NCBI RefSeq assembly: GCF_024586455.1 | Contig: NC_065920.1 | Location: 48,257,824 to 48,321,823, forward strand | Source: Bactrocera neohumeralis | Lineage: Eukaryota; Arthropoda; Insecta; Diptera; Tephritidae | Length of the DNA stretch: 64,000 nucleotides | Reading direction: 5' to 3' | The notes under the pieces: generated by a model | The model's database searches: none | Seen by the model: the letters and a program-made list of their open reading frames with translations, nothing else | What the model was told of the DNA's origin: nothing | Program-made: the position numbers and the translations under genes | Shown: positions 35,412-46,891 of the stretch, in pieces | Layout: every line of letters begins with the position of its first letter | How positions within the stretch are numbered: position 1 is the stretch's first letter

Positions 35412-36516
35412 TTTTTATACTCTCGCAACAATGTTGCTAACGAGAGTATTATAGTTTTGTTCACATAACGGTTGTTTGTAAGTCCTAAAACTAAAAGAGT
35501 CAGATATAGGGTTATATATACCAAAGTGATCAGGGCGACGAGTAGAGTCGAAATCCGGATGTCTGTCTGTCCGTCCGTCTGTCCGTCCGTCTGTCCGTCC
35601 GTCCGTCCGTCTGTCCGTCCGTCCGTGCAAGCTGTAACTTGAGTAAAAATTGAGATATCATGATGAAACTTGGTACACGTATTCCTTGGCTCCATAAGAA
35701 GGTTAAGTTCGAAGATGGGCAAAATCGGCCCACTGCCACGCCCACAAAATGGCGGAAACCGAAAACCTATAAAGTGTCATAACTAAGCCATAAATAAAGA
35801 TATTAAAGTGAAATTTGGCACAAAGGATCGCATTAGGGAGGGACATATTTTGACGTAATTTTTTTGGAAAAGTGGACGTGGCCCCGTCCCCTACTAAGTT
35901 TTTTGTACATATCTCGGAAACTACTATAGCTATGTCAACCAAACTCTATAGAGACGTTTCCTTCAGCACTTCCATATACAGTTCAAAAATGGAAGAAATC
36001 GGATAATAACCACGCCCACCTCCCATACAAAGCTTATGTTCAAAATCACTAAAAGTGCGTTAACCGACTAACAAAAAACGTCAGAAACACTAAATTTTAC
36101 GGAAGAAGTGGCAGAAGGAAGCTGCCCCCAGGCTTTTTTTTAAAATTGAAAATGGGCGTGGCGCCGCCCACTTATGGACCAAGAAGCATATCTCAGGAGC
36201 TACTAGACCGATTTCAATGAAATTCGGTATATAATGTTTTCTTAACACCCTGATGACATGTACGAAATATGGCTGAAATCGGTTCACAACCACGCCTTCT
36301 TCCAATATAAAGCTATTTTGAATTCCATCTGATGCCTTCTTTGTATAATACGAGTATAAACATTAGGAACCAATGATGATAGCGGAATAAAACTTTACAC
36401 AAATACGGTATTTGAAAAATATGTAAATGACGGATAATGAAATCTCGATTATCACTTTACCATGCGAGAGTATAAAATGTTCGGTGACACCCGAACTTAG
36501 CCCTTCCTTACTTGTT
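35412..36516 (+). mobile_element. Type I HINE element, complete copy 3
   Basis: Both ends are intact (TTTTTATACTCTCGCAACAA and CCCTTCCTTACTTGTT). It has the longest GTCY tract in the window (35561-35627), perfect subterminal inverted repeats CTCTCGC/GCGAGAG and the 3' hairpin. It lies between the two copies of duplication A. Confidence 0.85.
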
Positions 36517-36745
36517 TTCTACTAAAATAATGACTTTTCACAAATTATATTTTAGAAAAAATTTTGGAGAAAAGAATTGCATGGCTGTAGTTTCTAGAAA
36601 CTATTGATTTGCTGCCGTCATAAGGTCAAATCTTCAAAATAAGTACTGTTATTTCCTTAAACAGCTGATCTTGTGATATTGAAACGGTATTACAAAAAGT
36701 TTAGCTTCTGTACTTATTCTGTTGAGTAATCGAGTGAAATATATA
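36517..36745 (+). repeat. Direct duplication, unit A2
   Basis: This is the second copy of the 34630 segment, beginning exactly at the right end of the type I HINE. Both A copies are followed by ATGATTTAATTTTT (35395-35409 after the pogo-like element, and 36746-36759 here). Confidence 0.85.
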
Positions 36746-36884
36746 TGATTTAATTTTTTACATTGGCTGTGCTTAAAAAAATAAAATGAACAATTTTTTC
36801 AATCTGTAATTCCACAGGTGAAAGTGTCACATATAAATTTTTGCTCAAATTGACAATTGTTCATGCCGTGTCACCCTTTGTTAT

Positions 36885-37072
36885 ACATAATTACATCCTG
36901 AACAGTTTGCCACAAAGTTTGGAACACCCAGAAGGAAACGTTGGAGACCTTTCAAAAATACATAAGAATTCTCAGCATGAAGAGCTAAGTCGATTTAGCC
37001 ATGTTCGTCTGTTTGTATATTCGCGAACTTGTCTTGTTGTCTTAACTTTTGAGATATCAATCTGAAATTTTT
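36885..37072 (+). repeat. Type II HINE left-end fragment
   Basis: It contains CATCCTGAACAGTTTG, CCCAGAAGGAAACGTTGGAG and GATTTAGCCATGTTCGTCTG, which are the left third of the type II element. A mariner fragment follows at once. Confidence 0.6.
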
Positions 37073-37660
37073 CAACCGTTTTCTGTCCAAGTAGTATTCA
37101 GAATGTTGAAAAAGGCCTTTGGTGATAATTGTTTGTCGCGAGCAACTGTTTTTGATTGCTACAAATTACACAAAGAGGGTCGAGAACGCTTTGAAGACGA
37201 ACTACGTCCAGCACGGCCATTAACATCAACTGATGATCAACATGTCAATAAAATAAAGGAATTGGTGCTTGAGAGTGGACGATTAAAAATCAGAGATCTT
37301 ACTGGCATAGTTGGAAAATCGGAAGGATCAGTGAAAACTATTGTGAAATATCATTTGGGCCTAAGAAAAGTGAAAGTACGATTGGTTCCAAAATCACTAA
37401 ATTTTTTCGAAAAAAAAGCGTCGCGTTAACGTCTGTGTAACAATGCTTTCCGACTACCGGGATGTCATAAAATGTATTATTACAGCCGATCAATCGGCAA
37501 AATATCGTGGCATAGGTGAGCCGATGCCGAAAAAACCATGTCAAAGCAGGTCAAAAATCAAGGTCATGTTGACAGTTTTCTTCGATTATCGAGGTGTGGT
37601 ATACTGCGAATTCTTTCCGAACGGCCAAACTGTCATCAAGGAATACTATTGAATGAACAT
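37073..37660 (+). pseudogene. Mariner (SETMAR-like) N-terminal fragment, second family
   Basis: The first frame (37103-37429) covers both helix-turn-helix regions (MLKKAFGDNCLSRATVFDCY, TSTDDQHVNKIKELVLESGR, IRDLTGIVGKSEGSVKTI) and LVPKSLNFFEKK. After a shift, ITADQSAKYRG replaces the expected first-Asp block with a small deletion. Then MLTVFFDYRGVVYCEFFPNG and QTVIKEYY end in a stop at about 37650. The second and third Asp are missing, and no TIRs are seen. Confidence 0.75.
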
Positions 37661-38989
37661 AAATAAATTTCAATAAGTATGCTAACTGTAGGATTCACCA
37701 TTAAATTATTTTTAGTTGTTGTTTTTTTCCATCTTATCAGTTAAGTACAACAATGTAATGTCATCCTCCAACAATCCGGCCATCGAACTCAAATGCTTTG
37801 TATTCTTTGTATTTTTACGGTGCAAATACTCGTATTTCACAGTTACAATACGCCTTTTTCAAGCGACCATTTTGTTTGTTTTGTTTTCAGCGCGTCAAAC
37901 ACGCTCCATTTCTCCCCTGTACCTACATATTTCTAATATTTCTTATTTCTTAATTGCATAAGTTAAAAGCAGGCTTGCAAGCCTCTTTGCACAGGGTTTT
38001 ATATTTTTCCGAATGCCTTGTCATGTGTGGAAACCTTTCAAATGCGATAACTTGTGAGATTTTTGCAAATTAACCATAGACATACAGTACATACACACTT
38101 GTATAGAGTCCGTCGCGCTTCAACAAATAAGACTTGTCACTTTGTGTTTTTGTTGCTTTTTCGCAAGTGCGAACGGCTCATTATAAACTCATTTGCATGC
38201 ACATTTGCTTGGACAAGAAGAATTGTGTAGTAAGTGTATTGCATTGTAGGCATTTTGTGGTTCACGAGCTTTTCCTGCAGCCACCATATTTTCCTAAGCG
38301 AATTAGCACATGAAAAATAGCTTAAACTCTAATTTGCATGCAGATGTGGCGAAGTGCGCAATATTTGTTCAAAAAGCAACTTTTTTGTTTATTTGTGTTT
38401 TCGTATTTATTTTCATATGCAACTTTTACACGCGTGTTTTCTTTTTTTGAATTTCTTGTTTTTCTTCTTTTTTGTTAAGTTTTAGCGCTGGCATCCCACA
38501 CTCTCTAACTTTACGCCTCGTTTATTAGCAAAACATTGATTGCCGTTTGGCGTTCTGCTGCAGCAATAAATGATCTTCACACATTATTTAGATTTTCGTC
38601 TGCTTTGTATTTAGTTTTATTACAGTTATTATTGATTTTATTACAGTATCTATTTGTTTCGCTAATTTTTACAAATTTTTCTTTCGAAAAACCCGTTTTT
38701 GCCACACGCTCGTAAACAATACAGCAGAAACAGGTTAAAAATGATGTGCAAACACACAATATAACAAAAAGAACTTTAATAACAATCGAAAAAAATTAAA
38801 GAAACGTCTCATTGGCTTGCACTTAAGCAACGATTTGTGGCCATTAATGAATTTTGGATGACGTTACACCTGTTCTCAAGCTCCCAAAATAAAATAAAAT
38901 AATAAAAAAAAAAAAATGAAATGAAATAAAAATAATTTCGGTAACAAATAAAGAAGGTTTATTTCGTACAGGAACTGTATTTTGATCGG
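37661..38989. other. Intergenic, nothing recognised
   Basis: AT-rich sequence with an A-rich imperfect repeat at 38880-38935. No supported gene. Confidence 0.4.
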
Positions 38990-39319
38990 TCGGTTATTTT
39001 GCTAAGTGGGTAGGACTGTCCTTAATTGCTATGCCAAATATGACGGCGATCTGTCAACGAATTTGTTTACAGCAGCTGCTTAAGTCGGTACACCTCAGTG
39101 GATAAAAATATCGAATAAAGAATTTGTCTCAAATTTTGTATTTCTAGCCAAATTTCGTGTGCGGAATCGTTGTGAATGTTGGAAAAGTCTTACGTTGATT
39201 CAGTTTTATCAAAAACGCAAGCCTACGAGTGGTACAAAGCCCTCAAAGACGGTCAAGAGATCGTTAGAGACATGTTTCGTTCTGGACGACATTCGACCTC
39301 TTCAACTAATGCAAATATT
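38990..39319 (+). pseudogene. Mariner 5' fragment (same family as 8526-9215)
   Basis: The 5' leader (CGATCTGTCAACGAATTTG, AAGTCGGTACACCTCAG) matches the mirror of 9135-9200. The first HTH follows in shifted frames (AKFRVRNRCE, QAYEWYKALKDGQEIVRDM). It stops abruptly at 39319, where a type I HINE begins. The remainder of the mariner is not found beyond the HINE at 40300, so the copy is truncated as well as interrupted. Confidence 0.7.
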
Positions 39320-40299
39320 AACAAGTAAGGAAGGGCTAAGTTCGGGTGTCACCGAATATTTTATACTTTCGCACGATAAAGTGATAATCGAGATTTCATT
39401 ATCCGTCATTTACATATTTTTCAAATACCGTATTTGTGTAAAGTTTTATTCCGCTATCATCTTTGGTTCCTAATGTATATACTCGTATTATACAGAAAAG
39501 GCATCAGATGGAATTCAAAATAGCGTTATATTGGAAGAAGGCGTGGTTGTGAACCGATTTCACCCATATTTTGTACATATCATCAGGGTGTTAAGAAAAT
39601 ATTATATACCGAATTTCATTGAAATCGGTTGAGGAGTTCCTGAGATATGGTTTTTGGTCCATAAGTGGGCGAGGCCACGCCCATTTTCAATTTTTAATTA
39701 ACGCACTTTTAGTGATTTTCAACATAACCTTTGTATGGGAGGTGGGCGAGGTTATTATACGATTTCTTCCATTTTTGAACTGTATATGGAAATGCCTGAA
39801 GAGTTTGGTTGACATAGCTATAGTAGTTTCTGATATATGTACAAAAAACTTAGTAGGGGGCGGGGCCACGGCCACTTTTCCAAAAAAATTACGTCCAAAT
39901 ATGCCCCTCCCTAATGTGATCCTTTGTGCCAAATTTCACTTTAATATCTTTATTTATGGCTTAGTTATGACACTTTATAGGTTTTCTGTTTCCGCCATTT
40001 TGTGGGCGTGGCAGTGGGCCGATTTTGTCCATCTTCGAACTTAACTTATGGAGCCAAGGAATACGTGTACCAAGTTTCATCATGATATCTGAATTTTTAC
40101 TCAAGTTACAGCTTGCACGGACGGACGGACGGACAGACGGACAGACAGACATCCGGATTTCAACTCTACTCGTCACCCTGATCACTTTGGTATATATAAC
40201 CCTATATCTGACTCTTTTAGTTTTAGGACTTACAAACAACCGTTATGTGAACAAAACTATAATAATCTCCTTAGCAACATTGTTGCGAGAGTATAAAAA
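39320..40299 (-). mobile_element. Type I HINE element, complete copy 4 (reverse)
   Basis: On the plus strand it begins AACAAGTAAGGAAGGGCTAA and ends GCGAGAGTATAAAAA. The GTCY tract appears as GGACGGACGGACGGACAGAC at about 40118. All blocks are the mirror image of those in copy 3. Confidence 0.8.
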
Positions 40300-40354
40300 C
40301 GTGAAGGATATGGTGTCTCTCTTTAGGCTGTCTTATACCTATTCACTGCCAATC

Positions 40355-40582
40355 GTTGTTTTATTTTACGTGGCATCCCAAACCCAGCGTTTCACAACTC
40401 TATGCTAGATATTTGCCTTCTCACTTTAGCTCGCCTTCAAACGGATGTTTTAGCGCAGCCTTGGCAAAAATTTTGTGATATTTTCTTCAAATGTGTAAAT
40501 AAGAACTTATTGGCCACTCCCAAGGGAATGCATATATAATTATTTTTTTCCGTTTTCTTGCAGAAACTTCTACACATGCATA
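40355..40582 (-). mobile_element. RTE-like LINE, 5' UTR fragment (copy G)
   Basis: TTTTACGTGGCATCCC, AACCCAGCG, TTTAGCTCGCCTTCAAACGG, TTGGCCACTCCCAAG and AACTTCTACACATG match the 5' UTR of copy A (11140-11367) in the same orientation. No endonuclease coding sequence remains. Confidence 0.7.
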
Positions 40583-41033
40583 TTTCTAGTAGTCATCCTG
40601 GAACAATTTATTCAGAGACTTAATAAATGTCATTGCAACAACAACTCATGTCAAATTTTATGAAGATATCTCGCTAAATCTAAAATGAAATGAAAAAGCT
40701 TTTCATACAAAAACTTTATTCCGATCGTTCATTTGTAAATAGCATATATTTTATATGCTATAGTAGTCCGAGTTTGTCGGCGGTTTGTAACAAATGAGCA
40801 GAGTGAAAATGCAGGATTGTAGCGCCGCCTTGAGCAATCTATGCCAAATTTCGTTAAGATATTTTCTCAAATAAAAAGTTTTTCCATACAAGAACTTATT
40901 TTGAACATTCAGTTTTTAAATAAAATATATATATTAATTATTTTTTTCCGTTTTCTTGCAGAAAAGTGAAACCTTGTTCATAATTTCTAGCTCATCCTGG
41001 AGGTTTATACGTCGATACATGTATTAATAAATG
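40533..41033 (+). repeat. Pair of ~100-bp direct repeats around a type II HINE fragment
   Basis: The blocks 40533-40629 and 40930-41033 share an AATTATTTTTTTCCG then TTTTCTTGCAGAAA core. Both later contain ATTTCTAG, CATCCTGGA and end TTAATAAATG. Between them lies a reverse-oriented fragment of type II HINE monomers (about 40650-40925). Confidence 0.7.
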
Positions 41034-41852
41034 GATGTATGAACAATAAGGTGGGTAAATATTTATTTGAATATCTTTTATGATACTTATACATATAAAC
41101 GATTCTAAGATATGGTAAAGTGATGAAAAAGTATATTCGTTTGATATAATTTATGCCACATTCGGCATTTTAAATGCATATATTATTTTTTTTATTGATT
41201 GCTTGAACATCAATAATCTCTTATAAAGTTCCTGTAATAGTAGATCTCATCTATACCAAACCACAATACTGATTCAGTTCTAGGTTCTCAATGCCATACT
41301 TCTTAATTAGCACTATGCATATTCCCACGTTAGTCGAGTTACTTTAGTTACTTTAAGTATGTTTTTTGTTTCTAAAACAACAAACAACAGTACTATCTTC
41401 CCCTTCAGTTCTCTTGTACTGAATAAATATACTATTTTGTCCATACCTTCCATTTTAGAGCAATAACTTTCTAATAATATTTAATTGCTGGATTTTTGCA
41501 TTTCTCCTCATCAAATGCCGGCTTCTCTTTGCACTGGATTAATTTATATGTAAGATTCTAGAAGTTTTCTGTCGAAATTTTGAAGCCTTAAGCTCTAGCT
41601 AAAGATGACTCATACAGAAAAGATCTGTTGTAATAACGGCATGTGTTGTAATTCCTCAATCGTTCGAAAATACCATATAAACATACCTACAATAGTGTTA
41701 CTTTCTTGTTCGAACGAACGAAATTTTGAACCACTTCCTAATTTATTGAAGCTTTCTTTCAGATAATGATAATTAGTTATATCACTGAGAGATTCATAAA
41801 ATTTTCTACGTTCTAAATTCTTTGAAGGCCTAGGATGCTCGATTATTTTGTA
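41034..41852. other. Intergenic, nothing recognised
   Basis: AT-rich sequence without a supported gene or repeat. Confidence 0.4.
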
Positions 41853-43020
41853 AACAAGTAAGGAAGGCTAAGTTCGGATGTAAGCGAAGATTTTATACTC
41901 TTGCAACTTGCAAGACTCAAAGTCCGAGAAATTCCTTCAGGAAAATATGGATTAAAGCCAGGCAGATGTTCGAAAATTTTGAGGATACATATATGTACAT
42001 ACATATGTAGATACACTATAATGAGTAAAACACGCTCTCTCTCTTCTCAGATATTTGCCGATATATCCAGCATAAAGTTATCCGAAAGTTCGTAAATTTT
42101 TATATTAAAAATATGGGGGCTCATGGAAGTATTGACCCGATTTAACCCATTTTTAATATCCAGAGATACATTCGCAGTACACGATTTTCGCTGAATTTTT
42201 ATTGTATATCCCATACTTCGATATCTTCGGTCAAAAGTCAACTATAGATACTGGACTCCACAGTTCCAGTATTTGGGGCTTGCACACTTGGATTTGGACA
42301 ATTTTTGGTCATAAGGTGGCATACCTTAAAGAAATTATTAGTGGAAAGTTTAATCTTGTCATATCAATTGCTTCTTGATTTGTGCACTGGAAAGTGTACT
42401 GAAATTTAGAATAGTGCTATAGGAGAAGTACAACTACGCCATATCCGATTTCGTTAATTTTTGCACTGTAATATAAGAATGTGAGAAGAATGTCACGCAT
42501 CAAGTTTAGTTGAAATCGGACGTTCGGCTCCCGAAATTTTACTTAAAAGGGGGTGGCGTCACGCCTATCGTTAAATTTTTGCCCCATTAAGCCCTCTCAT
42601 ACCATATCGGGGGTAAAATTGTTTACGGCATATTTAGTCATTGATTTACATATTACATATTTGGTAGTTTTTAACAGTACTGTTTTATGGGGAATGGACG
42701 GGGTAATCTTCCGATTTCAACCATTTTTAGTGTTGTAGGGGGCCTTTAGGGATTTATCCTGAGTGGATTTGGCTTTTGTAGCTTTAATGGTTTAGGAGAT
42801 ATGTACATTAAACCTATTATAGGGCGAGGTCACGCTCACTTAAAAAAAAATTAGCCCAGAGGTGCTCTTACCTACTTCGATCCCTTTGCCAAATAAGAGT
42901 TCTATATCTTATTTTAGTGCTTAGTTATAGCACTTTATACATATGTACATTCTCTGTTAATGACGTTTTGCGGTCGTGGCTGTGGTTGATTACGCCCATT
43001 TATGAACTCCGACTTACTTT
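41853..43020 (-). mobile_element. Type III HINE element (reverse), diverged
   Basis: On the plus strand the 3' end is AACAAGTAAGGAAGGCTAAG, with a decayed hairpin (TTCGGATGTAAGCGAA) and ATTTTATACTCTTGC. The body has the GGGGTGGCGTCACGCC and GATTTCGTTAATTTTTGC-type blocks also seen near 1040-1120. The left end with the GTCY tract is lost at about 43020, where an A-run begins. Confidence 0.6.
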
Positions 43021-43317
43021 TTTGCCAAAAAAAAAAAAAATAAGAATGAAGGAATTTAAGAATTTTGTCTTAGTATGCATTGAAATGTTGATACAAATAT
43101 TATTAATATTATTTCGTTTTCTTAATATTTTCGAAGGAGCGTGGGGAAACGTCAGAAAAATGCATTTATTGATTACTCAGATGCGTGCAAAATTTCTTAT
43201 AGTGCAGCTGTATGTACATACATACTTACATATGTACATGTATGTATGTATGTATGTTCACACATGTGAATGCCCACTATGCATACTAATTTTATTGCCA
43301 ATTGACATTACGTACTA
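42956..43317 (+). repeat. Direct duplication, unit B1
   Basis: This segment of about 360 bp starts inside the type III element (TTAATGACGTTTTGCGG) and runs into its flank. It includes an A-run, GAATTTTGTCTTAGTATGCA, a TACATATG microsatellite and CAATTGACATTACGTACTA. It recurs at 43768-44163. Confidence 0.85.
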
Positions 43318-43319
43318 TA

Positions 43320-43605
43320 CAAGGTCTGTCGCAAAAGAAACATAACTTTTTAAATATAACTGTTTCTGGTGGCGCCACCTATTGCTGGGTATATGAAATA
43401 GAAAGTTTGATCTCTTGTTGACATTTCGTGAAAATTTTGAGATAATTGGATAACTACAATCGATGTTATCGATCAAAAAGTGACAGCAGCTTTTGGTCAT
43501 CGGTTGTAAAATGCAAAGAGCAAATATTAAATTTTGTTTTAAACTTGGGAAAACGTTTACTGAAGTCATTTCAAATGAAAAAAAGTTTATGGTGAAGTGC
43601 ATATC
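43320..43605 (+). pseudogene. Mariner 5' fragment (same family as 51785-52713)
   Basis: The TIR CAAGGTCTGTCGCAAAAGAA follows a TA. The 5' UTR and the start of the transposase follow (MQRANIKFCFKLGKTFTEV), ending in the first HTH near 43605. The rest, including the other TIR, is missing. It lies between the two copies of duplication B. Confidence 0.8.
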
Positions 43606-43767
43606 CCTTAAAACTATTAGATATTTTTCCACGGAATTTCGCAAAAAAATTGTTAATAAAGTGTACTATCAAAAATAAAAACATTCGTGTAATTTTCTAC
43701 ATACTTATGTACCTAAAAAAACATCCAAACTATCTTTTTTTCTTCGATAAAGAAGATATATAACTTG

Positions 43768-44163
43768 GTGTAATGACGTTTTGCGGGCTTTTGTCAGTGG
43801 TTGATTACGCCTATCTACGAACTCCGACTTACCTGTTGCCAAAAAAAAAAAAAAAAAGTGTCATGTCGGAATTGTAAGAATTTTGTCTTAGTATGCATTG
43901 AAATGTAATGATACAAATATTACTAATATTATTTCGTTTTCTTAATATTTTCGAAAGAGCGTGGGGATCGGAAATGTCATAAAAATGCATTATCAAATTA
44001 TTGATTACTCAGATGCGTGCAAAATTTCTTATAGTGCAGCTGTATATACATACATATGTGCATACATACTTACATATGTACATGTATGTATGTATGTTCA
44101 CACATGAGAATGCCCACTATGCATACTAATTTTATTGCCAATTGATATTACGTTCTATATATA
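43768..44163 (+). repeat. Direct duplication, unit B2
   Basis: This is the second copy of 42956-43317. It is diverged by small indels (for example ATGTTGATAC against ATGTAATGATAC) and a longer microsatellite, and ends CAATTGATATTACGTTCTAT. Confidence 0.85.
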
Positions 44164-45204
44164 CATACTATATATGCAGTAACCCGATAATACTATGTAT
44201 TTTTTGTTGTTTTATGATGAATTTCATAATTAAATAAGCGAAGTTCAGCAAACTCCGAAACATGTGATGACTCTGAAATTTGTTAATTGAATTAATTCTG
44301 CATCGTTTGCTTCCGTGAAGATACATAAAGTATAAATATGTGATAACGGTACCTGTATGTGTCAGAATGCATTCTTAAATGCTCCGTTATATATAAGTAT
44401 GTGTGTAGAAGTTTGTATAAATATTTTTAATATAAACATACATACATATATTTTTATTTGGAATATGCTAACGATTTCCTGATTCAATATAATAAATAAT
44501 AAAATTTATACAATTGATCGATAAGCTTTTTCGGCTGCCATTGAATGTGACTGACTTCATATATGCACATTAGGGTAGTTCATTTGTTTTTGTAAGAGTA
44601 ACAGAAATCAGATGCTGAAATCATTTCATTGTTAGAATGAAACATAAATGAAACGATACAGGAACAATAAATCAAAACATGTAAGTATGTATGTATATGG
44701 AGAAAAGGAAAGACCACTTGATAATATTTTTACAATGTTAGAAAAGCCTGCCTGAGTCCACAAAGAAACAAAACTTTGCAATATATTCCAGAGCACGATA
44801 GACGACTTGCTTGTTTCTAGTATTTAATGACTTCATGACCTTTCCTGAATGTTGTGTGCCACTCAAATACTGTTTTTGTGATAAAGTATTCTCTTTAAAT
44901 CACATCTGAAAGATTTTCATTCATTTCGTAGCCATGATTCAATTGGAAATACAAAATTTCAAGCGAACTCGTTGTTAAACTTTTTTACATGTTAAAAATC
45001 GCCAGACTAACACTAATGATGCTTTGAATGAATGTAATTACAGGTTTTTTGGTAAAACCATAACCGTAATATGTTGCGACGATCCCTAAGAAATATTGAA
45101 ATCCTCCGCGACATCTTACACCAATCAAGGAAATTTGTTTTATAGTTTCGATTTGCGGGCACAGTCAATTTTGATCAGATGGTTGTGAAAGAAAGGTCAA
45201 GCGG
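44164..45204. other. Intergenic, nothing recognised
   Basis: AT-rich sequence with no supported feature. Confidence 0.4.
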
Positions 45205-45790
45205 CTTTCTTTTCTTTTCAATGCCTGAAGGTATGCGCTCCCAAGTATTTAAGTCTTGACCTCCCAAAAGCGGGACAGTTAAGAAGGAAGTGTTGAGTTG
45301 TTTCCACCTCATCATCTTCCATACAGCTTCTGCAGATGTCGACTGGTAGAACTACCAGCCTTACTGCGTGAACGCCAATAGGGCAAAGGCCTGTTAAAAG
45401 CCCAAAATCTAGCCTTACTGAGGGTACAAAGATGACTATATCTCTTGCGATCGATCTTGGCCCAAAAGGCTTTGGTACAGCGTATGTATCGATGATGGCC
45501 CAGCCTCGGCCAAGTTTCTTCCTTCTCGGAAGGAGACTACACTTCGGAGCAGTAAATCTACTGCTACTTTAATGGCTGCAGCCTCGGACTGGAAGACACT
45601 GCAATAGTCAGGAAGTCTGCAGCTGGAGTTGATAGAATAAATGCCTCAACCTTCCCCCCAAGCTGTGACCCATTTATAAAGAAGCTCGCTGCCCCTCTCC
45701 TCTAACGGCTTCTTCCCACCCACAGCTCTCTCGCCGGTTTATGGGTAGAGAAAGAGCCGCCAGAGTTCAGTTTGGCGACTGCATGATCCA
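45205..45790 (-). pseudogene. RNase H-bearing LINE fragment
   Basis: Minus frames show ASFFINGSQLGGKVEAF (RNase H start, with the DGS Asp replaced by Asn), a strand with SEAAAIKVAVDLLLRS, and a 3' Cys/His tail. Relative to the copy at 32985, the central RNase H segment (the VPAHSG region) is deleted. It is a relic of the same family. Confidence 0.6.
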
Positions 45791-46891
45791 AGTGGTCCAG
45801 TACGAAGTCAAAAGGAGTCAGGCTTTTCGAGTGTTCCGTCAGACTTTCTTATTACTAAAAGCAAATACTGCCAGCTTATATAAATTCATATTCAGTTTAT
45901 GCCTTCAACTTTCAGGTTATGCATCATCGCAGAGCTTAGGTATCAATTAGTTCCAATTTTAAGCTTAAGTTTCAATTTACGTCACATAAAGTTGAATGCA
46001 TTGATTTGTTCTGTGTAATTTTCATTCGTGGAAACACTTTGTTTGTTTTAAAAGCTTCATTAGTCACTCAATTTAAAAGCAGATTGTTGGAGTGTTCATA
46101 TATACTACATATATATTAACTGTTTTCAAGTCTCTTGATTATGCTTCATAGGCTTAAAATTAATGATGCTTATTAGTTTAGGAACTTTTTTCAATTATTA
46201 TACGGCTATAAAACTAGTCTGTAATAAATGTAAATCGTTTCAATCCAATAACTGGAGTACAACTATGTATGTTTAAAGTATTAAGCACAGGATCACTAGA
46301 TCAACAGACTGACTTCTAATTCACCATAGCATACCTCTACTGATCAGATCTTCGACTTACTTTTACTAATTTATCTGTGCCACATTACTATTGTTCGCAT
46401 TTCATATTGGCTTTTTAACATTGTCGTCATCTCAGGAAATGTTTTACCGCAATTCAAAGAACCTTCCTAAAAGTTGACGGGAAAGAAATAGGTCAAACAA
46501 TTTTTTTTTTTAATTTAATGCCGATAATTGATATGCCTATATTATAGAATTTACGTCACATAATAGATTTACTTAAATGTCGCTAAGTGAATGAGTAAGT
46601 AAATGAATAGAGATAAATGTGTGTACAGTGTATATTGAAATGGGATGATGAGATGCGCAATTTATTGATTGTGAGGAAAGCAATTTGCATGCGCAAACTC
46701 ATCCTAATCTGCTTAACTCCATCTATTATCTATTATAGTAGGCATATACATACATATGTACATATGAATGTATTTTGTAATATGTTCTGTGGATATTTAT
46801 GTACTTATGTATGTATGTACATATTTATGTAAGTATGTCAGGAAGACTTTTGACGACGACGAGACAAGTTATGATATCCTTCACAAATAAA
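45791..46891. other. Intergenic, nothing recognised
   Basis: AT-rich sequence with a T-run at 46500-46512 and TACATATG runs at 46745-46835. No supported gene. Confidence 0.4.

Noticed and set aside
35402..35722. ~106-residue frame with a repeated GRTD motif, also present in every other type I HINE copy
   Set aside because: It translates the GTCY microsatellite and its flanks. Recurrence reflects the repeat, and its length varies with the tract.
43320..43680. Possible complete mariner at 43320
   Set aside because: Only the 5' TIR and the first HTH are present. The remaining sequence to 43768 does not match the family.
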